From NCBI RefSeq assembly GCF_900103175.1, contig NZ_FNLF01000002.1, forward strand, positions 1,240,001-1,304,000: a stretch of DNA of 64,000 nt, given 5' to 3'. This DNA is from Tsukamurella pulmonis. GTDB taxonomy: Bacteria; Actinomycetota; Actinomycetes; Mycobacteriales; Mycobacteriaceae. The notes beneath the pieces are model-generated. The model made no database searches. It was not told where the DNA came from and was given only the letters and a program-made list of their open reading frames with translations. The translations under genes and the position numbers were made by a program. Shown piece by piece: positions 58,614 to 64,000 of this stretch. Numbering within the stretch: position 1 is the stretch's first letter; each line of letters opens with the position of its first letter.

Positions 58614-59440
58614 TGACTTCCAGCGTTTCCGACGACCTGACCCTCGCCATCGACAAGGCGCTCCCGGACATCCGGGCCGCGTACGTCGAGGCGGGTGACG
58701 CGTGGCAGCCGCACGACTACGTTCCGTGGGACGACGGCCGCAACTACGCCTTCCTCGGCGGCGAGGACTTCGTGCCCTCCGACGTCAAGGTCGATGCGGT
58801 GGTCAGCAACGGGCTCATCCTGGGCCTGCTCACCAAGGACCACCTGCCGTCCTTCCACCGCCTGTTGGCGCAGCACCACCTCATCGAGTCGGACTGGGGC
58901 AAGTTCGTCGGCCACTGGACCGCCGAGGAGAACCGCCACGGCATCGCCCTGCGCGACCACGTCGTCGTGAGCCGCACGTGCGATGTCGAGCAGCTCGAGA
59001 TGTGGCGCCTCGAGGCGGTGACCCGCGGTTACCGCCAGTACGAGGGCACCCGCGAGGAGATCCAGATCGCCGAGCAGATCGCCATGGTGATCGTGCACGA
59101 GGCGCTCTCCGCCGACTACTTCGACCGCCTCGCGGACTACGCCGAGAAGGCCGAGGGCACGCCCGCCGGCCTGGTCACCACGCTGCGCAAGGTCGCCGCC
59201 GACGACCGCGTGCAGCAGCAGTACTGGACCGAGCTGCTCGACGTCGCGCTGGACGTCAACGAGGGCCACACCAAGGACGCGCTGCTCGGCCAGGCGCGCG
59301 CCGTCTCGCCCATCGGCGCCGAGACCGCCGACGGCCTGGACGAGGCGCGCCGCATCGTCACCGAGGCCGGGATCAGCTCGCCCGAGCGGGACCGTGAGAT
59401 CCTGAACGGCCTTCTCGCGAAGTGGGACCTCGCGCTCTGA
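58613..59440 (+). CDS. desA2: Acyl-ACP desaturase family protein DesA2
   Basis: 275 residues, the same length as M. tuberculosis DesA2. The first diiron motif reads [13 protein letters not shown] (EExxH); [20 protein letters not shown] and [19 protein letters not shown] are recognisable. The second EExxH-type motif of plant desaturases is not evident, as in mycobacterial DesA2, so activity may be altered. Family members introduce double bonds during mycolic acid synthesis. It lies between glyA and phoH2, matching Rv1093-Rv1095. Confidence 0.92.
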   Translation: MTSSVSDDLTLAIDKALPDIRAAYVEAGDAWQPHDYVPWDDGRNYAFLGGEDFVPSDVKVDAVVSNGLILGLLTKDHLPSFHRLLAQHHLIESDWGKFVGHWTAEENRHGIALRDHVVVSRTCDVEQLEMWRLEAVTRGYRQYEGTREEIQIAEQIAMVIVHEALSADYFDRLADYAEKAEGTPAGLVTTLRKVAADDRVQQQYWTELLDVALDVNEGHTKDALLGQARAVSPIGAETADGLDEARRIVTEAGISSPERDREILNGLLAKWDLAL

Positions 59441-59472
59441 GAACGGGCATCCAGCCGTAACGAACTGTTCAC

Positions 59473-59510
59473 GAACGCGCCGCGCAGCCTCCGGGCAGCG
59501 CGGCGCGTTC
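59473..59510 (+). terminator. Stem-loop terminator after desA2
   Basis: GAACGCGCCGCGC (59473-59485) pairs perfectly with GCGCGGCGCGTTC (59498-59510) around a 12-base loop, 32 bases after the desA2 stop. Confidence 0.8.
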
Positions 59511-59569
59511 GGCGTTAGTTTGGCGGTGACGGATTGCGGGGAAGCAGTTCGTCCCGGGAGGTTCCAACC

Positions 59570-59626
59570 GTGACTTCACTCATCGTCGCGAGAGGGCCGG
59601 CCCCGGTCCTCGTCGTCGGAGCGTAG
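59570..59626 (+). CDS. Short upstream ORF in the phoH2 leader
   Basis: 18 codons from a GTG at 59570 with a very good ribosome site (GGGAGG, 8 bases upstream), ending TAG. The peptide reads VTSLIVARGPAPVLVVGA, rich in Val, Leu and Ala. It ends 78 bases before phoH2. In mycobacteria phoH2 is preceded by a small antitoxin-like gene (phoAT); this ORF is much shorter and shows no clear relation. It may be a regulatory peptide. Confidence 0.5.
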   Translation: MTSLIVARGPAPVLVVGA

Positions 59627-59704
59627 ACCGCGCACCGAGGCGTTTGGACCGGCCGGCCGCAGCTACACGCTTGCGTGGGCGCCGCGCAGGCTAGGAGCGT
59701 CACC

Positions 59705-61012
59705 GTGTCTTTCCGTGAGACCCCCCGCACGTACGTGCTCGACACCTCCGTCCTGCTGTCCGATCCCTGGGCCATCACCCGCTTCGCCGAGCACGACGTC
59801 GTGCTCCCGCTCGTGGTGATCAGCGAACTCGAGGGCAAGCGCCACCACGCCGAGCTCGGCTGGTTCGCCCGCGAGTCGTTGCGCATGCTCGACGACATGC
59901 GACTCGAGCACGGTCGCCTCGACCAGCCGATCCCCACCCCCGGCGGGGGCACGGTGCAGGTGGAGCTCAACCACGTCGACCCGTCCGTGCTGCCGGTCGG
60001 GTTCCGCACCGAGACCAACGACTCCCGCATCCTGGCGTGCGCGCTCAACCTGCGTGCCGAGGGCCGTGACGTGGTCCTGGTGTCCAAGGACATACCACTG
60101 CGGGTGAAGGCCGGTGCGGTCGGGCTCCCCGCCGACGAGTACCGCGCGCAGGACGTGGTGACCTCCGGCTGGACCGGCATGGAGGAGCTGGAGGTGGCGC
60201 CGCAGAACATCGACGCCCTCTTCGCCGACGGTGTCGTGGACCTGGACGCCGCACGGGAGCTGCCGTGCAACACCGGCGTTCGGCTCCTCGGCGGCACGTC
60301 GAGCGCGCTCGGGCGGGTCACGGCGGACAAGCAGGTGCAGCTGGTGCGCGGCGACCGGGAGGCCTTCGGGCTGCACGGCCGCAGCGCCGAGCAGCGCGTC
60401 GCCCTCGATCTGCTGCTCGACGAGTCGGTGGGCATCGTCTCCCTCGGCGGCAAGGCGGGCACCGGCAAGTCGGCGCTGGCGCTGTGCGCGGGCCTCGAGG
60501 CGGTGCTGGAGAAGCGCACGCAGCGCAAGGTCGTGGTGTTCCGACCGCTGTACGCGGTCGGCGGCCAGGACCTCGGCTACCTGCCCGGCTCGGAGAACGA
60601 GAAGATGGGCCCCTGGGCCCAGGCCGTGTACGACACCCTGGACGGCCTCGCCTCGCCCGAGGTGATGGACGAGGTCTCCTCGCGCGGCATGCTGGAGGTG
60701 TTGCCGCTCACGCACATCCGCGGTCGGTCGTTGCACGATTCCTTCGTCATCGTCGATGAGGCGCAGTCCCTCGAGCGCAACGTCCTGCTCACCGTGCTCT
60801 CGCGGCTCGGTTCGGGCTCGCGGGTGGTTCTCACCCATGACGTGGCCCAGCGCGACAACCTGCGTGTCGGCCGGCACGACGGCGTGGCCGCCGTGATCGA
60901 AAAGCTCAAGGGGCACCCGCTGTTCGCGCACATCACGCTGACCCGCTCCGAGCGTTCGCCGATCGCCGCGCTGGTCACCGAGATGCTCGAGGAGTTCGCC
61001 CCGGGCGCCTAG
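59705..61012 (+). CDS. phoH2: PIN-PhoH2 RNA helicase/ribonuclease
   Basis: 435 residues. The N-terminal PIN domain has its acidic residues in [24 protein letters not shown] and [12 protein letters not shown]. The C-terminal PhoH ATPase has Walker [35 protein letters not shown] and Walker [14 protein letters not shown]. Mycobacterial PhoH2 unwinds and cuts RNA in a sequence-specific way. The GTG at 59705 has AGGAG seven bases upstream. A leader of over 100 bases with a short ORF precedes it. Confidence 0.95.
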   Translation: MSFRETPRTYVLDTSVLLSDPWAITRFAEHDVVLPLVVISELEGKRHHAELGWFARESLRMLDDMRLEHGRLDQPIPTPGGGTVQVELNHVDPSVLPVGFRTETNDSRILACALNLRAEGRDVVLVSKDIPLRVKAGAVGLPADEYRAQDVVTSGWTGMEELEVAPQNIDALFADGVVDLDAARELPCNTGVRLLGGTSSALGRVTADKQVQLVRGDREAFGLHGRSAEQRVALDLLLDESVGIVSLGGKAGTGKSALALCAGLEAVLEKRTQRKVVVFRPLYAVGGQDLGYLPGSENEKMGPWAQAVYDTLDGLASPEVMDEVSSRGMLEVLPLTHIRGRSLHDSFVIVDEAQSLERNVLLTVLSRLGSGSRVVLTHDVAQRDNLRVGRHDGVAAVIEKLKGHPLFAHITLTRSERSPIAALVTEMLEEFAPGA

Positions 61013-61022
61013 GTCTCGTAGG

Positions 61023-61060
61023 TTCGACGGTGCCGGGCCGCCCGGTCCGGCACCGTCGAA
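61023..61060. terminator. Stem-loop terminator built from the CGACGGTGC repeat pair
   Basis: TTCGACGGTGCCGG (61023-61036) pairs perfectly with CCGGCACCGTCGAA (61047-61060) around a 10-base loop, just after the phoH2 stop. The two arms contain opposite copies of the dispersed 9-mer of this window. Confidence 0.85.
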
Positions 61061-61075
61061 ACCGGGAGAGGGGAC

Positions 61076-61570
61076 ATGGCGCACCTCCGTCAGACCAGGA
61101 CCGATGACCACGCCGCGCTGGTGCGGTGCGTGCAGCGATGGTGGGGCGATTCGCGCACACCCGAGGAGTCCCGCGAGCTCTCGCTGCTGCTGCCGCGCCT
61201 GTTCGTGCAGCACTTCGCCGGCACCGGTCTCGTGCTCGAGGACGAGACCGGGGTGCGGGCCTTCCTCGTCGGGTTCGATTCGGCGGACCGGCCGGATGAG
61301 GCGTACATCCACTTCGTCGGGGTGGACCCGCAGCTGCGCGGCCACGGTGCCGCGCGCCGCCTGTACGAGGCGTTCTTCGCCCGGGCGGCGGCCGCGGGCC
61401 GCACCACCGTTCGGGCCGTCACCTCGCCGCAGAACCGGGGATCGATCGCCTTCCACCAGGCCATGGGCTTCGAGGCCGAGCCGGGGGACCGCGTCGTCGA
61501 CGGCGCGCCGGTGCACACCGACTACGACGGTCCGGGGCAGGACCGCGTGGCGTTCCGGCGCGCGCTCTGA
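61076..61570 (+). CDS. GNAT-family acetyltransferase
   Basis: 164 residues. The acetyl-CoA motif is YIHFVGVDPQLRGHGAARRLYEAFFARA (Q/RxxGxG/A), followed by VRAVTSPQNRGSIAFHQAMGFEAEPGD. The N-terminal QTRTDDHAALVRCVQRWWGDSRTPEESRELSLLLPRLFVQHFAGTGLV suits the small-molecule acetyltransferase branch. Substrate unknown. GGGAGAGGGG supplies the ribosome site before the ATG at 61076. Confidence 0.9.
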   Translation: MAHLRQTRTDDHAALVRCVQRWWGDSRTPEESRELSLLLPRLFVQHFAGTGLVLEDETGVRAFLVGFDSADRPDEAYIHFVGVDPQLRGHGAARRLYEAFFARAAAAGRTTVRAVTSPQNRGSIAFHQAMGFEAEPGDRVVDGAPVHTDYDGPGQDRVAFRRAL

Positions 61571-61594
61571 GCCCGCGCCGCCGAGCGCGTTGCC

Positions 61595-61640
61595 ATACCT
61601 AGATCCACAAGGTATATCTGTACCTAGTGGTTCTAGGTAT
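61595..61640. promoter_or_regulatory. Paired PadR operators
   Basis: Two 21-bp copies of RTACCT-N9-AGGTAT at 61595-61615 and 61620-61640, centres 25 bp apart. The second also has the tighter dyad TACCTAG-TGGTT-CTAGGTA. They end next to the ribosome site (GGAGGA) of the PadR gene, so the protein probably represses its own operon. Confidence 0.78.
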
Positions 61641-61649
61641 GGAGGACAC

Positions 61650-62000
61650 GTGCACATCGACAAGGATCTGGTCGCCGCCTCGGCGACCCCGCTGGTGCTG
61701 AGCATCCTCAGCCGCGGCGACAGCTACGGCTACGCCATCCTCACCCGCGTCCGGGAGCTCTCGGGCGGGCGGCTGGAGTGGTCCGACGGCATGCTCTATC
61801 CGCTGCTGCACCGGCTCGAGCGGCTCGGCCAGGTCGAGTCCCGTTGGGAGAGAGCCGAGACCGGTCGCCGCCGCAAGCACTACGCCATCACGCCGGCCGG
61901 GCGGGAGGCGCTCGCGGACCGTCGGGACCAGTGGCGGGTCGTCAGTGCCGCCCTGGACGGCCTCTGGTCCGACGGTGCGCCGCAGGCGGGCCTCGCATGA
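61650..62000 (+). CDS. PadR-family transcriptional regulator
   Basis: 116 residues. The winged helix is clear: ATPLVLSILSRGDSYGYAILTRVRELSGGRLEWSDGMLYPLLHRLERLGQVESRW, then GRRRKHYAITPAGREALADRRDQW. The short form usually pairs with a membrane protein, as here. GTG start at 61650 behind GGAGGA. Its paired palindromes overlap the promoter region; the inducer is unknown. Confidence 0.92.
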   Translation: MHIDKDLVAASATPLVLSILSRGDSYGYAILTRVRELSGGRLEWSDGMLYPLLHRLERLGQVESRWERAETGRRRKHYAITPAGREALADRRDQWRVVSAALDGLWSDGAPQAGLA

Positions 62001-63325
62001 CGGGCCCCGTCGATGCGCAGGTCCGGCAGTGGCGCGGCTACCTGGAGGGCCGGCGCCGCCTGCGGATCGAGGAGGTCGACGAACTCGAATCCCATCTGCG
62101 CGATCAGATCTCGGACCTCGAGGCCCGCGGACTCGACGGCGACGAGTCCTTCCTCGTCGCGGTCAAGCGGATGGGCGCGGCCGACGCGGTGGCCCACGAG
62201 TTCGCCCGCGAGCACTCGGATCGGCTGTGGAAGCAACTGGTGCTCGGCAGCGCGGACGAGGAGACCGGCCGGCGGAGCGAACTGCCGGTGGTGCTCGCGC
62301 TGGGCGCGGGCGCCGGCCTGGCCCTCCTCGCGGTGCTGCACCTGCTCGGCGACACCGCCCCGCGCTTCGTGGGCTTCGCGGTCGCGCCGTTCCTGGTGGC
62401 CTACTTCGCCTGGAAGCGCACGATGCCGGTGCGCGGCGCGGCCGCCGTACTGGGCGGCTTCGCCGTCGTGGCCGCGCTGCTCGCCGCATACCGGTTCGAC
62501 GCGGGTGGCGCCACCGAGATCCTGGCCGTCGCGGCGACCCCGGTGGTGCTGTGGTTCGGGGTGGGCGTCGCCTACATGGGCGGCGCCTGGCGCTCGGCGC
62601 CGCGGCGCATGGACTTCGTGCGGTTCACCGGCGAGTTCGCCATCTACTTCCTGCTCATCGCGCTCGGCGGCGGCGCCATCACGGCACTGACGATCGGCGC
62701 GCTGAGCACGGTCGGGCTCGATGCGGAGGTGCCGGTCACCGAGTGGGCGCTGCCGGTCTGCGTCGGCGGCGCGGTGCTGGTGGCGGCGTGGCTCGTGGAG
62801 GCCAAGCAGGAGGTGATCGAGAACATCGCGCCCGTCCTGACACGGATCTTCACCCCGATTACGCTGGTCATGCTCCTCGTGGTGCTGGGTGCTTTCGCCT
62901 CGCGGCCGGGTCTCGTCGGCGCCGACCGCGACCTGCTGGTGCTCATGACGGTGGTGCTCGTCCTCGTCGTCGGGCTGCTGCTGTACGCGGTGTCGGCCCG
63001 CGATCCGCGCCGACGCCCGGACGTCTTCGATCGGCTGCAGGTGGCGCTCGTGGCCGCGGCCATCGCGGTCGACCTCGTGGTGCTGGTCGCGATGATCACG
63101 CGGACCGCCGAGTTCGGCACGTCGCCGAACAAGGCCGCAGTGCTGGGCCTGAACCTCGTCCTGCTGGTGATCCTGCTCGGCGCCGCGTACCTCGGTCTCG
63201 GCTTCGTCCGGGGCCGCCGGGACTTCGCCGCGATCGAGCGCTGGCAGACCGGCACGCTGCCCGCCTACGCGGCGTGGGCCGCGATCGTGGCGCTGGCCTT
63301 CCCGCCGCTCTTCGGGTTCCGCTGA
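61997..63325 (+). CDS. PadR-partner membrane protein with permease-prefix domain
   Basis: 442 residues. The cytoplasmic N-terminus (VRQWRGYLEGRRRLRIEEVDELESHLRDQISDLEARGLDGDESFLVAVKRMG) is a permease-prefix-like domain; about ten helices follow from residue 95 on. Such proteins are coded with PadR regulators in many actinobacteria and have no assigned activity. The ATG overlaps the padR stop (ATGA). A loop rich in Arg/Pro (SARDPRRRPDVFDR) divides the helices. Confidence 0.82.
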   Translation: MTGPVDAQVRQWRGYLEGRRRLRIEEVDELESHLRDQISDLEARGLDGDESFLVAVKRMGAADAVAHEFAREHSDRLWKQLVLGSADEETGRRSELPVVLALGAGAGLALLAVLHLLGDTAPRFVGFAVAPFLVAYFAWKRTMPVRGAAAVLGGFAVVAALLAAYRFDAGGATEILAVAATPVVLWFGVGVAYMGGAWRSAPRRMDFVRFTGEFAIYFLLIALGGGAITALTIGALSTVGLDAEVPVTEWALPVCVGGAVLVAAWLVEAKQEVIENIAPVLTRIFTPITLVMLLVVLGAFASRPGLVGADRDLLVLMTVVLVLVVGLLLYAVSARDPRRRPDVFDRLQVALVAAAIAVDLVVLVAMITRTAEFGTSPNKAAVLGLNLVLLVILLGAAYLGLGFVRGRRDFAAIERWQTGTLPAYAAWAAIVALAFPPLFGFR

Positions 63326-63357
63326 GTTCCACTGACCGGTCTAGCGGACCCGCTCCC

Positions 63358-63415
63358 GACTTCACAGCGTCAGCCCACCCACCTGCGGAATCTTCTGGGC
63401 CAACGCTGTGAAGTC
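63358..63415. repeat. Long inverted repeat between genes
   Basis: GACTTCACAGCGT (63358-63370) and ACGCTGTGAAGTC (63403-63415) are perfect 13-bp arms around 32 bases, inside which GCCCA (63373-63377) and TGGGC (63396-63400) can pair further. It follows the membrane gene by 33 bases and could be a terminator, but its arms are less GC-rich than other terminators here. Confidence 0.65.
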
Positions 63416-63460
63416 ATGGAGTGGGGTTCCGACGGTGCCGCGGGCGGGAATGCTGAGGGC

Positions 63461-63901
63461 ATGACGATCCCCGTGCTCCTCGGTGCCTCCGCACTGCTCA
63501 ATGCGATCCTGGCCGGTTTCTACTTCGCGTACGCGACGGTGATCGCCGGGCAGCGCACCGCCGACGGGGGCGAGGCGATGGTCCGGATGAACGCGGCGGT
63601 CGAGCGGCCTCCGTTCATCGCGCTGTTCCTGGTCGCGCCCACGGCGGCGGCGCTCTCCTCCGTCTGGATCCTGGTGGCCGACGGTGCCCGTGCCGCCGGG
63701 ATCGTCGCGGCGATCGCCGCGGTCTGCGCCGTCGCCGCCTGTGTCTCGACGATGGCGGTGAACGTGCCGCTCAACCAGCGGCTCGCGGCGGGTGCCGTCG
63801 GCTGGCCGGAGTACGCCCGCACCTGGGGCACCTGGAACCTCGCGCGCACGTGGCTGTGCGCGCTCGCCGCCGTGGGGCTGGGCCTGGCGGCCCTGGCGTG
63901 A
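63461..63901 (+). CDS. DUF1772 membrane protein
   Basis: 146 residues with four hydrophobic helices. GASALLNAILAGFYFAYATVIAGQ at the start, MVRMNAAVERPPFIALFLVAPTAAALSS in the middle and the NVPLNQRLA motif with ARTWGTWNLARTWLCALAAVGLGL at the end identify DUF1772. Function unknown (the family is related to anthrone oxygenase-like membrane proteins). ATG at 63461 has GAGGG upstream. Confidence 0.87.
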   Translation: MTIPVLLGASALLNAILAGFYFAYATVIAGQRTADGGEAMVRMNAAVERPPFIALFLVAPTAAALSSVWILVADGARAAGIVAAIAAVCAVAACVSTMAVNVPLNQRLAAGAVGWPEYARTWGTWNLARTWLCALAAVGLGLAALA

Positions 63902-63929
63902 CGGGCACCGTCGGGCGTGGTTCCCGCAG

Positions 63930-63948
63930 GTAGGGCAGCCTAACCCGG
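63930..63948. promoter_or_regulatory. Weak IdeR/DtxR-like box
   Basis: GTAGGGCAGCCTAACCCGG matches about 12 of 19 positions of the IdeR consensus TTAGGTTAGGCTAACCTAA, with the right half (GCCTAACC) good and the left half weak. It lies 33 bases upstream of the next GTG start at 63981. Confidence 0.3.
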
Positions 63949-63980
63949 GCGGCGGATCCGTCGGGGAATACCCTCGATAC

Positions 63981-64000
63981 GTGACTTCGAACAGCCCCGA
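63981..64000 (+). CDS. Start of a further gene, cut by window edge
   Basis: A GTG at 63981 opens MTSNSP and runs off the window. No ribosome site precedes it, so a leaderless start is possible. Six codons do not allow identification. Confidence 0.4.

Overview
The window is chromosomal DNA of a high-GC actinobacterium of the order Mycobacteriales. The evidence is mycothiol chemistry (mca), a mycobacterial-type short-chain cis-prenyl (Z-farnesyl diphosphate) synthase, a DesA2-type desaturase, a PIN-PhoH2 protein, and gene order that closely follows two Mycobacterium tuberculosis blocks: mfd/Rv1019/eno/Rv1024/Rv1025/ppx2, and Rv1075c-cbs-metB-greA-Rv1081c-mca-Rv1083-Rv1084 ... Rv1086 ... coaA-glyA-desA2-phoH2. 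Tsukamurella or a near relative is my best guess, from memory of content rather than from a search. I see no insertion sequence, prophage, plasmid gene, CRISPR array or rRNA.

Layout. 1-6.4 kb: the 5' two thirds of mfd (minus strand, cut by the window edge), a TetR regulator divergent from a small membrane protein over a double operator, an azlCD exporter divergent from its XRE-cupin regulator, a second TetR gene and a small membrane protein. 6.4-21.5 kb: a complete 14-gene nuoA-N operon for respiratory complex I on the minus strand, nearly every junction overlapping by 4 bases. A perfect CRP-type palindrome and a receiver-like gene (Rv3143 type) lie upstream of it. 22-26.4 kb: a 2OG-Fe(II) oxygenase, then eno-ftsB-like-DUF501-ppx. 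26.4-32.6 kb: a guanidinium exporter behind a guanidine-III riboswitch, two RibD/DHFR-like genes, an MscS channel, a DUF4190-like gene broken by one in-frame stop, a tRNA with anticodon UAA and a short variable loop, a two-gene HTH + Clp-N operon that looks like a split ClpC2, and a YccA/Bax-inhibitor protein. 32.6-44.4 kb: a PASTA kinase, an SGNH hydrolase, the cbs-metB transsulfuration pair, a NodB-fold deacetylase that has lost its catalytic residues, greA, a YhhQ transporter, mca and a GT39 glycosyltransferase. 44.4-53.2 kb: a DUF255 protein, a DAHP synthase behind a peptide-leader attenuator, a taurine/sulfonate ABC transporter and the cis-prenyl synthase. 53-64 kb: a DUF2236 oxygenase-like gene, a third TetR gene, coaA, a DUF885 peptidase, glyA, desA2, phoH2, a GNAT enzyme, a PadR-membrane protein pair and a DUF1772 gene. 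The window ends at the first codons of another gene.

Most genes are housekeeping: respiration, glycolysis, cysteine/methionine conversion, one-carbon metabolism, CoA, aromatic amino acids and lipid carrier synthesis. The unusual content is mainly regulatory and structural. Four promoters carry paired palindromic operators or clear single boxes. Several genes appear to be leaderless. One RNA switch and one attenuator are readable. A 9-mer, CGACGGTGC/GCACCGTCG, recurs at least 52 times in 64 kb on both strands, about 28 times more often than base composition predicts, and once as an inverted pair forming a terminator stem.
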